64,000 bases of DNA. It comes from G963662655 sp963666875 (lineage in GTDB: Bacteria > Cloacimonadota > Cloacimonadia > Cloacimonadales > JAIOQZ01). A program made the position numbers and the translations under genes. The notes under the pieces were generated by a model that saw only the letters and a program-made list of their open reading frames with translations, was not told the DNA's origin and did no database searches. The stretch is taken from positions 62,001-126,000 of the forward strand of contig CAXXPU010000019.1 in NCBI GenBank assembly GCA_963666875.2, read 5' to 3'. Below, piece by piece: positions 46,601-53,539 of this stretch. Numbering within the stretch: position 1 is the stretch's first letter; each line of letters opens with the position of its first letter.

Positions 46601-47125
46601 CACAGTAACGATGGCGGAGACTGGCAGATCGTGAATAACAGCACCCATGACATCAACGCGTACTACAATAACTGGGCATACTCCGATTCGACCACTATCG
46701 ATTCACATATTTTCGACAACGACGAAGCCGTTGCGCATGGCGCGGTGCTGTTCGATCCGTGGCAGAGCGGCAGCCTGGAGCCACCGCAGAACGTGATGAT
46801 AAATCTTACAGAGGAATCGATATCACTCACCTGGGATTCCGTGCCGGGCGCGGTATCGTACAAAATATACTATGCGCTGGATCCCTTCTCCGAAGATTGG
46901 GGATCACCCGTCGCGTCCGTTGCCGCAACCCACTGGGAACCTCTGATAACGCAGACATCGGGCTACTATCTGGTCACATCATCGGATGAGCCGGTACGTT
47001 ATATCGCCCCGATGACGCCAGTCGTCGAATCCGTGAAAACGAAGCCGGTTCAACAGACACGCAGAAGCCTCAAAACAGTGGTAGTACCGGAGCAAAAGGC
47101 GCGGAAACAGGCTCGAAAAGAGTAG
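40670..47125 (+). CDS. Giant secreted parallel beta-helix protein with nine ~220-residue modules
   Basis: A 2151-residue exported protein (signal peptide IFLFFVLFLMIPLSMSAY; CAGGAGG before the ATG). Nine modules repeat with striking regularity; their Asp-rich loops (DDxxGGDTNxDG-like, then P-x-PGDWYGI) begin at bases 40943, 41585, 42257, 42920, 43580, 44246, 44900, 45560 and 46226. Each module contains YGGN, right-handed beta-helix turns (for example SPTITNSTISG), SYSGNTGSGN and FPFIL-G followed by LPAGT-IKA. A fibronectin-III-like domain follows at about 2030-2110 (ISLTWDSVPGAVSYKIYY), then a basic tail. Unlike its neighbours it has no YPNPFNP sorting domain. A surface adhesin or polysaccharide-binding fibre is plausible; no catalytic residues are recognisable. 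Confidence 0.85.
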   Translation: MKRIFLFFVLFLMIPLSMSAYTVLNGNISGMTINGPQTWYVTGNLAVDAGSTVIIEPGAILKFADGINFYIYGDVVAEGTSIQPIFFTSKHDDTVGQIISDSSGDPQPGNWNGIELTGDGAFAFCTFRYGGHVSGIQDANLRANGGECTLSHCTFEYSDYHGFQSLHCSPNIQYSTFSNNDNIGAYINQDAVLIFVNNTMDNNGTYAAYIGSNSQIQYGAVTGNSGSGNSFNGIGITGNLLTSHLQNNDGLPFIIDGSVCCYQDNPLTIHSGTIIKAISSSSLNIYSSIDVNGTSTAPVAFTSIRDDEYGGDTNNDDDATSPEPGDWYGINCDWVSADSPGNGDFVYCHIRYGGNNYSTWDAGLYFSQSASATFTRGSVEYSSTRGLRANQCSPSITNSSFIGNVQNGIYISGGDSEAVINNNIFTNNLLYACWINGCHLISYSGNTGSGNEINGFAVHGTVYGNAVWTHPTATFPFILNGNTTINSGASLTLPAGTILKADTNSDIYCYGTMDVNGINGNPVVITSIHDDAYGGDTDGVPTEPAPGDWYGINMYGVNESQGIGTFDYCRIRYGGNTYGTPDANIAFHYSDECHFNDGWIEYSANNGIKGYACDFNVQRSSITNNQANGLYANGTATYPTIDDCIFNDNVGYAALITGTNLGSFEGNSGNGNGINGFGLSGIVDENATWIQSSPNFPYVINGALTIPRNNTLNLPPGTTVKVSGNIEIMGYGTLNAIGSEADPIAITSLADDTFSGDTDGDSGPPAAGNWYGIYMYGAGDDQGIGRFDWCHIRYGGNSSGYADANIRFYLSDSCYVRNSTIEYSQRNGLHNATSEAWFEDNNCSNNMNNGIYSSGTTAITHATDNVCDDNGQYGIYLNNCNLISYSGNNGTGNVWNGFALHGVLNESVTWSSASSIYPFIHLGTVNVPAGLSLEIVPGTIIKSSGTEHYIYGTLLADGTPENPIVFTSLRDDTYGGDTNGSEDEPYPGEWFGYMVSGSDAALGTVMLDNCIFRYGGNAAGTGDANLYLHYDEVGSTITNCTFDLSAKYGIRLNNSSAVIENCTIRNSQHNGIHVTGTTGLATINDNIMNNNGEYAAHLQNVILNSYTGNTGSGNRYNGFGIYGVSADNITWDGADPSFPFILTGTATISTGDTLTFTPGTVMKAAGATTMNVYGCLIAESPTRNPIVFTSIKDDSIGGDTNSDSTTTTPNPGDWFGIYQGVGSHGQYDNVQIDYGGNSASIDANIFFQNATGWFRNSISNHSGVDGLRVNQCAIEITNCEFTGNISNGVFVNGADSNPIINNNSFHSNGYYGVFISDTQLRSYSGNTGTGNGLNGFGLNGTLQMDATWSHATDPLFPFIMNGAIDVMDDVILTLPAGTVLKVNGVCRMTVYGTIDANGTAVSPVIITSVKDDARAGNTDGDNGDAAIGDWDGIYCYGVDNNDGAGQFDYTIIAYGGNSSGLDACLRYYTAGTSWFNNSICEYSGQHGVFVQYSSPTITDSHFRYNTLNGLLCQYDTTNPIINDNQFTDNGSYAILMENTTIGSYGDNFGSGNGYNGFGVSGTISGTAIWTPGGTTFPYILTGNLYVMAGTSLYLDPAVVVKCIPGSQLYVYGSLYASGTNGYEVTFTSVRDDSICGDTNHDGTATEPAAGDWFGIYIYGDAGNDGLAQFDYCDILYGGNSAAIDTNLRFFVSDPDCYFNHSSSMYSHQDGMRIEGASPTITNSTISGSLLAGLNVFGTASAPIVQNNEFNDNGTYAMIFNDGELQSMHGNTGSGNHYNGIYLDGNVYDNITLSSEEGLPFILGNYVNVHTDAVLNIAAGTVFKNNSDGYLYVSGTLDVLGTSVDPVIMTSIKDDTVDGDTNSDGSTTTPSPGDWHGIRIYGDGVAQGDASLDNLQVFYAGYTGAFDSAIYLQNGGTCTLDNCVIDNSQQYGLFIENSNPTIRNSTIRNCLDYGVLINGNCHPNFGNLNAEDMGNNYIHSNDGGDWQIVNNSTHDINAYYNNWAYSDSTTIDSHIFDNDEAVAHGAVLFDPWQSGSLEPPQNVMINLTEESISLTWDSVPGAVSYKIYYALDPFSEDWGSPVASVAATHWEPLITQTSGYYLVTSSDEPVRYIAPMTPVVESVKTKPVQQTRRSLKTVVVPEQKARKQARKE

Positions 47126-47151
47126 TCATAATCGAATAGATATCTTCGAAT

Positions 47152-47178
47152 GCCCCGGTCGAATGGCTGGGGCTTTCT
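47152..47178 (+). terminator. Terminator after the beta-helix gene
   Basis: GCCCCGG at 47152-47158 pairs with CTGGGGC at 47167-47173 (one G-T pair), then TTTCTTCT. It lies 26 bases after the stop. Confidence 0.7.
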
Positions 47179-47225
47179 TCTCCCTTCTTCTTTGACAAAG
47201 AGGAAGGGTCGGAGATGGAGTTTCC

Positions 47226-48170
47226 CTATCTCTTCCGCATCATGATCCACAGAAAGAACGGCGCACCGAAGAAGGCAGTGATCACGCCTACCGGAATCTC
47301 GATCGCGACGCCGCTGTAAATGACCTTACCGACGTGCCGGGCAATGAAGTCGCAGAATATCAGGAGGATCGCGCCCAGAAAGGATGCGGCGATCATGTTC
47401 TTGCGCTGGTTGACGCCGAAGATCATGCGCGTGGCGTGCGGCACGATCAATCCGATGAATCCGATGATCCCGGCGTAGGAGACCACGATCCCGGTCAGCA
47501 CCGAACAGAGGACGAAAAGCCGGATGCGGAGCTTCTTCACATCGACGCCCAGACTGGTCGCGACCAGATCGCCGGACGTCATGACGGCAAGGTGATTCGC
47601 GTGCGCGAAGAGGTACATCATCAGGAGGAACGAAAAAGCCGTGATCCCGATGAAGAAATGCCATTCGGAGTGCGTGAAGACCGGCTCCAGATTGCCAAGC
47701 AGGATATTGATGATGCTGCCCAGTTTCTGTTGATTGAGGTACATCAGAAGCGATATCACCGCGGTGAAGAACATCCCCGATACGATCCCCGAAAGCAGCA
47801 GACGCGTCTTGTCCAGAAATCCAGCGCTCCTCGCGATCAACCACACGATCATCATACTCAGCATCGCGCCGAAGAATCCGAACAGCGGCACCAGCCACCA
47901 GAGGTTGAGGATCACGCCGATGGTGCTTCCCAGCGCGGCTCCGGCGGATGTTCCGAGAGTGTACGGCTCGGCGAGCGGATTGTTCAGCATCGCCTGATAT
48001 GCGCTGCCTACGCCGGATAGAACGAATCCCGTCAGAAACGCCAGCAGCAGCCGTGGCAGACGGAAATTGATAATCGCGGACGCATCGGCGGTATCGAACC
48101 ACAGATACAGGACGATGATCGCGATACCGAACAAGAAAAATGCGATGGAGGTGAGTTTGCCGTGCTTCAT
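47226..48170 (-). CDS. FecCD/BtuC-type ABC transporter permease
   Basis: A 314-residue permease of the iron-siderophore, haem or cobalamin import family, with about nine or ten membrane segments. The start (KHGKLTSIAFFLFG) overlaps the binding-protein gene by four bases; the longer open frame upstream lies in that gene. Family blocks: FRLPRLLLAFLTGFVLSGVG, NPLAEPYTLGTSAGAALGS, GFIGLIVPHATRM and the C-terminal GVITAFFGAPFFLWIMMRK. The matching ATP-binding subunit is not next to it on either side in this window, so the ATPase must be encoded elsewhere or shared. Confidence 0.9.
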   Translation of the reverse strand: MKHGKLTSIAFFLFGIAIIVLYLWFDTADASAIINFRLPRLLLAFLTGFVLSGVGSAYQAMLNNPLAEPYTLGTSAGAALGSTIGVILNLWWLVPLFGFFGAMLSMMIVWLIARSAGFLDKTRLLLSGIVSGMFFTAVISLLMYLNQQKLGSIINILLGNLEPVFTHSEWHFFIGITAFSFLLMMYLFAHANHLAVMTSGDLVATSLGVDVKKLRIRLFVLCSVLTGIVVSYAGIIGFIGLIVPHATRMIFGVNQRKNMIAASFLGAILLIFCDFIARHVGKVIYSGVAIEIPVGVITAFFGAPFFLWIMMRKR

Positions 48171-48994
48171 GGATGCAGCAGTTGACGCAGCCGTCGAAGA
48201 CCCTGAACGGATCGCGGTGTGGCGCGGTTGATCCAGTCCTCGTCGATATCTTCGAGGGTGATGATGCGATCGTTGACGCAGGCGTTGATGTCCTGCCAGC
48301 CACGGCGATTTTTCACGTCTTCCTTCGTCACGCCCGGATAGATGACCATGATCACGTCCGGATTGCGCGCTACGACTTCTTCCTGCGACACCTTGCCGTA
48401 GTCGTTGGGCAGATCGTGGAAGAGCATCTTGCCGCCGGCGCGTCGCACCATATCGCCGATGAAGGTTCTGTTCGAAGCGGTCCAGAAGTGGTCGCCGATC
48501 TCGACATAGACCCACGGGCACGTCTCCGGCTCGATGGTCAGCGCCGCAATCTCGGCTTGCAGGCTGTCGGCAAGGTGGTTGGCTTGACGCTGTCGTTTGG
48601 TGAGCATCCCGAAATGCCGGATGGTTTCGAGCAGATCGTCGAAGGTGCGGATATAGACGGTCTCGGTAATGACGCCGAGTTTCTCGAGGTCGTGGATCAT
48701 GGACTGTTGAGTGGGAACCGTCGCGAAAACGATCTTGGGGTTGTAGGAAACGATCTTCTCGATGCTGACCTGCGCGAAGGAACCGACCTTTGGCTTTTCC
48801 TGCATGAATGGAGGGTAATCGCACTCGCCGGTGACGGCAAGAATCTTCTCGTTAACGCCGATCGCAGCCAGGATTTCCGCAGCTTCCGGAGAGGTCACGA
48901 CATAGCCCACCGCCGCGTTCTTCACCTTGCTGAAGAGGAAGAAGAACAGCAGGACGACGATCAGGATACCGGCGAGGATCAACGAGCGTTTCAT
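48167..48994 (-). CDS. Periplasmic binding protein of an iron/cobalamin-type ABC importer (BtuF/FecB-like)
   Basis: A 275-residue solute-binding protein. An N-terminal hydrophobic segment (ILAGILIVVLLFFFLF) looks like an uncleaved anchor or signal; there is no lipobox Cys. The two-lobed fold is indicated by VVTSPEAAEILAAIGVNEKI, GSFAQVSIEKIVSYNPKIVF and the linker helix region, then VVARNPDVIMVIYPGV, typical of the BtuF/TroA superfamily. The substrate is not deducible. It is the first gene of a two-gene operon with the permease. A strong hairpin lies about ten bases upstream of its start, and no Shine-Dalgarno sequence is seen. Confidence 0.85.
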   Translation of the reverse strand: MKRSLILAGILIVVLLFFFLFSKVKNAAVGYVVTSPEAAEILAAIGVNEKILAVTGECDYPPFMQEKPKVGSFAQVSIEKIVSYNPKIVFATVPTQQSMIHDLEKLGVITETVYIRTFDDLLETIRHFGMLTKRQRQANHLADSLQAEIAALTIEPETCPWVYVEIGDHFWTASNRTFIGDMVRRAGGKMLFHDLPNDYGKVSQEEVVARNPDVIMVIYPGVTKEDVKNRRGWQDINACVNDRIITLEDIDEDWINRATPRSVQGLRRLRQLLHP

Positions 48995-49004
48995 AATAGA
49001 AGAT

Positions 49005-49032
49005 GGAGCGAAACCCGGTTGGGCTCCGCTCC
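49005..49032 (-). terminator. Hairpin between hppA and the binding-protein gene
   Basis: A 12-base-pair stem (GGAGCG GAGCCC with GGGTTT CGCTCC, two G-T pairs) and a four-base loop AACC. The tail is only moderately T-rich. It lies ten bases after the hppA stop and ends ten bases before the next start, so it may serve as terminator, as a translational control element, or both. Confidence 0.5.
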
Positions 49033-49041
49033 AGCATTGGT

Positions 49042-51375
49042 TTATTGGGTAGAAACGATATCTTCGTGTTTCGGAGCTTCCTGAATCTGGACATGCTCCG
49101 TTGGGGAAGTCATCTTGCGCTGTTCGACCTGCTCATTCGAGTAGAGCGATTCGATCTTGGGCGAATAGGCAACGATCAATCCGGCGAACACGATACTGAT
49201 CATGTTCATGAGCTTGATCAGGATGTTGATGGACGGGCCGGCAGTATCCTTGAACGGATCGCCGACTGTGTCGCCGACAACGCACGCGTGGTGGTTCTCG
49301 GAGCCCTTGCCGTTGTAGTTGCCCTTCTCGATGTATTTCTTGGCGTTATCCCATGCGCCACCCGCGTTGTTCATCATCACCGCCAGCACGAAGCCGGTCG
49401 TCAGACCACCGGCAAGCAGTCCGAGCACACCCGCGATACCCAGAATCAGTCCGACAACGATCGGAGTCAGGATTCCGAGAAGCGCCGGAGCGACCATCTC
49501 TCTCTGCGCGCCTTTGGTAGAGATCATAACGCACTTGGCGTATTCCGGTTCGGCTTTGCCTTCCATGATGCCCGGGATTTCCTTGAACTGACGGCGAACT
49601 TCCGCCACCATCGCGCCGGCTGCGCGTCCGACCGCTTTCATGGTCATCGCCGCGAACACGAAGGAAACCATCGCACCCGCGAAGATTCCGACGAGGAACT
49701 TGGGATTCATAAGGTTGACATTGAAGAAATACATAAAATCGATCGCGGTCGCGTCCTTGGTGTATATCCACTTATCGGACACGGCGATGTAGAGTTGATG
49801 TGCCGTGCGGTCGATACCGAGTTTGTCCGCCATCATCAGGAATCCGGTACGAACCTCTTCCAGATACGCCGCAAGCAGCGCCATGGCGGTCAGAGCAGCG
49901 GAACCGATGGCGAAGCCCTTGCCGGTCGCTGCGGTCGTGTTGCCAACCGAGTCGAGTGCGTCGGTGCGGTTGCGGACTTCCTTGGGAAGGTGGCACATTT
50001 CGGCGTTACCACCCGCGTTGTCCGCGATGGGACCGAATGCGTCCATCGCCAGCGTCACGCCGAGTGTCGCGAGCATACCCACAGCGCCGAAGCCGATGCC
50101 GTAGAGACCCATCTCGGGATTAGAGAAACCGTGGCTGAAGCTGAACGCCGCCAGGATCGCGATACCGATCACGATCACGGGTGCCATGGTCGAATGCATA
50201 CCCACTGCCAGACCTTCGATGATCACGGTGGCAGGACCGTAGCTTGATTGCTCCGCGATTCCCTGCGTCGGCTTATAGGCGTCGGATGTCGCGCGCTCGG
50301 TAAAGTAACCAATGAGAATGCCGGCTGCAAGACCGATCACCGATGCCATGAACACGCCGAACCAGTATCCTTCCGGAAGCATGAACTTGCAGACGAAGAA
50401 CGCCGCGATGGCGATCAGGATCGAGCTGCCATAAACGCCCTTGTTGAGCGCGAACATGAGATCTTTCATGGTGGCATTTTCCTTCGTCGATGCCATGTAA
50501 ATACCAATAACGGAAAGGAACGCGCCCACACCGGCGAGAACCATCGGTGCGGTCACGAACTTGATCGCGAGTTCATGGAAATTCTCTGTGCCACCGAAGA
50601 GCTGCGTAACGGCCGCCATGCCGAGCGCGGCAGTCGCGAGGATCGAACCGGCGTATGATTCGTAGAGGTCGGCGCCCATACCGGCGACGTCACCGACGTT
50701 GTCACCCACATTATCGGCGATAGTAGCTGGATTGCGAGGATCGTCCTCCGGGATTCCGGCTTCGACTTTGCCCACGAGGTCGGCGCCCACGTCGGCGGCC
50801 TTCGTGTAGATACCGCCGCCAAGACGCGCGAACAGCGCTTGCGTCGAAGCGCCCATTCCGAAGCTGAGCATGATAACCGTGATGGTGTGCAGATCCATTT
50901 CCATTGCATTGAGCACGTAGAACCAGATCGAAATGTCAATGAGGGCAAGACCGACCACAACCAGTCCCATCACGCCACCGGCTCTGAAGGCAATCTTCAG
51001 ACCCTTGTTCAGGCTTTCGGTAGCACCCTGCGCAGTGCGGTTCGATGCCATGGTCGCCGTGTTCATGCCGATCCAGCCGGCAAGTCCGCTGAAGAATCCA
51101 CCCGTGAGGAACGCCCACGGAATCAGCGGATGGAGCACGTGAAGCACCCATGCCATAATATTGAATAATACAAACACGATCAGGAAGAAGAGTCCAACGC
51201 CCTTGTACTGCTGCTTCAGGTACGCGAACGCACCGTCACGCACATACTTGGCGATCTTCTGCATCCTGTCGTTGCCGGGATGTTCCTTCTTCACATTGAA
51301 GAAGAGGATAAATGCAAAAATGATGGCAAACACCGCGCCGAATGGAGCGATATACCAAATTGCTGGAATTCCCAT
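49042..51375 (-). CDS. hppA: Membrane-bound ion-translocating pyrophosphatase (K+-dependent type)
   Basis: A 777-residue integral membrane enzyme that couples hydrolysis of pyrophosphate to pumping of H+ or Na+. About 16 membrane segments. Substrate-binding blocks are intact: DVGADLVGKVEAGIPEDDPRN, ADNVGDNVGDVAGMGADL, and the C-terminal DNAKKYIEKG with HHACVVGDTVGDPFKDT. The block GNTTAATGKGFAIGSA has Ala where K+-independent enzymes have Lys, which places it in the K+-dependent class that includes both H+ and Na+ pumps. The start is preceded by GGAGG. Two TTGACA hexamers lie upstream at 51430-51425 and 51456-51451 on this strand. Confidence 0.95.
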   Translation of the reverse strand: MGIPAIWYIAPFGAVFAIIFAFILFFNVKKEHPGNDRMQKIAKYVRDGAFAYLKQQYKGVGLFFLIVFVLFNIMAWVLHVLHPLIPWAFLTGGFFSGLAGWIGMNTATMASNRTAQGATESLNKGLKIAFRAGGVMGLVVVGLALIDISIWFYVLNAMEMDLHTITVIMLSFGMGASTQALFARLGGGIYTKAADVGADLVGKVEAGIPEDDPRNPATIADNVGDNVGDVAGMGADLYESYAGSILATAALGMAAVTQLFGGTENFHELAIKFVTAPMVLAGVGAFLSVIGIYMASTKENATMKDLMFALNKGVYGSSILIAIAAFFVCKFMLPEGYWFGVFMASVIGLAAGILIGYFTERATSDAYKPTQGIAEQSSYGPATVIIEGLAVGMHSTMAPVIVIGIAILAAFSFSHGFSNPEMGLYGIGFGAVGMLATLGVTLAMDAFGPIADNAGGNAEMCHLPKEVRNRTDALDSVGNTTAATGKGFAIGSAALTAMALLAAYLEEVRTGFLMMADKLGIDRTAHQLYIAVSDKWIYTKDATAIDFMYFFNVNLMNPKFLVGIFAGAMVSFVFAAMTMKAVGRAAGAMVAEVRRQFKEIPGIMEGKAEPEYAKCVMISTKGAQREMVAPALLGILTPIVVGLILGIAGVLGLLAGGLTTGFVLAVMMNNAGGAWDNAKKYIEKGNYNGKGSENHHACVVGDTVGDPFKDTAGPSINILIKLMNMISIVFAGLIVAYSPKIESLYSNEQVEQRKMTSPTEHVQIQEAPKHEDIVSTQ

Positions 51376-51550
51376 ATAAACCTCCGCTAGTTAATGATGT
51401 ACACGTTGATTCGCTGAATCAGGATGTCAACCTTATTAATCCTTTTATTTTGTCAAGCTGCCTGTCTCGGAAAGGCATGAAGCGAATAGAGAGGCTCCGA
51501 TGCATTGCAAGTGGGTGAACGAAATTCAACGCGTGTCGACATCCGGATTG

Positions 51551-51582
51551 AACAATAAACGCCCGGTTAAAACAACCGGGCG
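51551..51582 (-). terminator. Terminator after the GLUG protein gene
   Basis: On the minus strand GCCCGGTT pairs with AACCGGGC around a five-base loop, followed by GTTTATTGTT. It begins about 20 bases after the stop. Confidence 0.82.
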
Positions 51583-51603
51583 CAATAAATACGTCGCTAA
51601 ATA

Positions 51604-53271
51604 TTACGGCTGGTCACTCACCACGATCTTGTAGAACCTTTTGTTCACGTCCGTGGGATCGACGGTGATACTGGTATTCTGCGTAGTTTGAAGTAGATTG
51701 ATCTCCTCGCAGACAAAGTCGGGCGTATTGCCGGCATAAACACGGTACCAGACTCCGTTTTCTTCCGGATAGCTGTTGCCGTTGTAGCCACCTTCGGTAA
51801 CCTCGTTCCAGGTAATCGTCGCTGAGTCGGTGCGCGTACCGCCGAATGCCAGCGTCACGCCGGATGTGGCGTAGGGCGCGATGTTATCGACCGAGTAGCC
51901 GGATGCGGATTCGGAAGATTGGAAGAAATTCGTGGAATGATATAGAACCTTGTATATCGAAATATAATCTTCGGGTAGAAGTATAGCACACGAATCGACC
52001 AGTGTCGAAACATAGATCGTGTAGTCGTCAGCCATGATGGCGGGGACGTTTATCAGAAACGCCCAACTATCCTCGCGGTCGATCAGGATCACCTCCTGGC
52101 CGTTTTCCGGTGCGACGAACGATGCCGGATCGTAGATGATCGTGGCGTCATCAGCCAGGGATCTTCCTTCGGGAACCAGTCTCCACACCGAGTAATAGAA
52201 GTCCATCGAGTAGAATGTATCGGCACCCGAACGGTTCCAGCTCAGTTCGATCAGATGTCCCTGATCGCCGGGCACATCCGCAACGGAGGTGATAACAGAG
52301 TCTTCATACCCGGCATAGAACGTCGGGTATTGATAGGGAAGCATCACCCATATATCGTCGGTGCCATTGGTCGATTCGCCAACCATATCCCAGCCTGCGT
52401 AGTAGAACGTATCGAAATCCTGCATCTCTTGTGTCGTCTTTCCTGTACCGCCAGCACTGGTGCTTTGACCGGACGTATAAGTATCCCAAAACAAGTTGGT
52501 AATTCCCAATGAATCACTTGCACCAATAAAGCCACCTGTATTAGTAATTCCGGATACTATTCCGATACTATAACAGTTCATAATTGATGCATCATACACA
52601 GCCCCTGCAAATCCCCCAACACTATCATTACCATTAACACTTCCAGTACTGAAGCAGTTGTCTATCGTCGAACCATCAAAATTTCCACCGATGAAACCGC
52701 CTACTGCATTCTGTCCAATCATATTAGCTGAGCAATAGCAATTTGCGACTTGCGACCACCATCCTGTATCACCAATCAATCCACCAACACATCCACATCC
52801 AGAAACATCTCCTGAACAACCACAATCAAAGATATTGCAATTAAATGACCTTCCAATCAATCCCCCCACAGAAGAATATCCGGTAATCTCTACATTGGTG
52901 ATCATTACGCTCATTACTGTAGATCCAAAGCTTGCTCCAAATAGCCCAACATAGGTTATATCAGGACGATTGATGTACAGACTATCAATTACAAAATCAT
53001 TCCCATCATACACTCCCCCAAAACGATAGCCGGTAGCAAAATAGTTGCCAATCGGAGAAAAACCTTCGCCGTTGTTCCAATTCCTTGTCTCGCTGGCATT
53101 GATATTGTTGATTTGAATGAAATCAGCACCAAGAAAATTTTCTACATCCTGCAATTCGTAGACATTGCTAATCTGATAAGGATTTTGTTCGGTTCCATTT
53201 CCTCCAGCAAAGGAAAAGAGATACACAGTAGTAATCAAAAAGTAGATAAGTAGAAGATTGCGGTTTCTCAT
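51604..53271 (-). CDS. Exported GLUG-repeat surface protein
   Basis: A 555-residue exported protein. The start is the ATG after GGAGG (53276-53280), giving the signal peptide LLLIYFLITTVYLFSFAGG; an upstream in-frame ATG has no ribosome site. Residues about 25-290 carry GLUG-like units (VGGLIGRSFNCNIFDC, VGGLIGDTGWW, VGGFIGGNFDGSTIDNCF, VGGFAGAVYD, TGGFIGASDS), as in bacterial adhesins. Residues about 325-555 look like one or two beta-sandwich domains (ATITWNEVTEGGYNGNSYPE). There is no T9SS sorting domain. The 5' half is noticeably A/T-richer (about 40 %) than the 3' half (about 55 %), suggesting a transferred repeat region. Role: adhesion or matrix, inferred from the repeat type. Confidence 0.78.
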   Translation of the reverse strand: MRNRNLLLIYFLITTVYLFSFAGGNGTEQNPYQISNVYELQDVENFLGADFIQINNINASETRNWNNGEGFSPIGNYFATGYRFGGVYDGNDFVIDSLYINRPDITYVGLFGASFGSTVMSVMITNVEITGYSSVGGLIGRSFNCNIFDCGCSGDVSGCGCVGGLIGDTGWWSQVANCYCSANMIGQNAVGGFIGGNFDGSTIDNCFSTGSVNGNDSVGGFAGAVYDASIMNCYSIGIVSGITNTGGFIGASDSLGITNLFWDTYTSGQSTSAGGTGKTTQEMQDFDTFYYAGWDMVGESTNGTDDIWVMLPYQYPTFYAGYEDSVITSVADVPGDQGHLIELSWNRSGADTFYSMDFYYSVWRLVPEGRSLADDATIIYDPASFVAPENGQEVILIDREDSWAFLINVPAIMADDYTIYVSTLVDSCAILLPEDYISIYKVLYHSTNFFQSSESASGYSVDNIAPYATSGVTLAFGGTRTDSATITWNEVTEGGYNGNSYPEENGVWYRVYAGNTPDFVCEEINLLQTTQNTSITVDPTDVNKRFYKIVVSDQP

Positions 53272-53539
53272 AAATCCTCCAGGGTATAGTTCATTGATTT
53301 TACATACCGATACACCTAATATTATGTCAAGTAATTTCATACGCCATGAACTTTACCGTATATATATAATATTTTTCAGAATAGCATAATTTGGTTATTG
53401 CTCGTCGTTCATCGTAATCATGAGAACACCTATTTTCCGATTCCGTCCAACACCTTTCTTGACGTGAAAAAGCATCATGCAATAGTTTGATCTTAATAGA
53501 AAAAACGACCCAACGCGGTCTTGATATATGAGGAACAGC

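Noticed and set aside
48171..48824. Upstream extension of the FecCD permease frame
   Set aside because: It overlaps the binding-protein gene out of frame and encodes an Arg/His-rich sequence; the ATG at 48170 in an ATGA overlap is the natural start.
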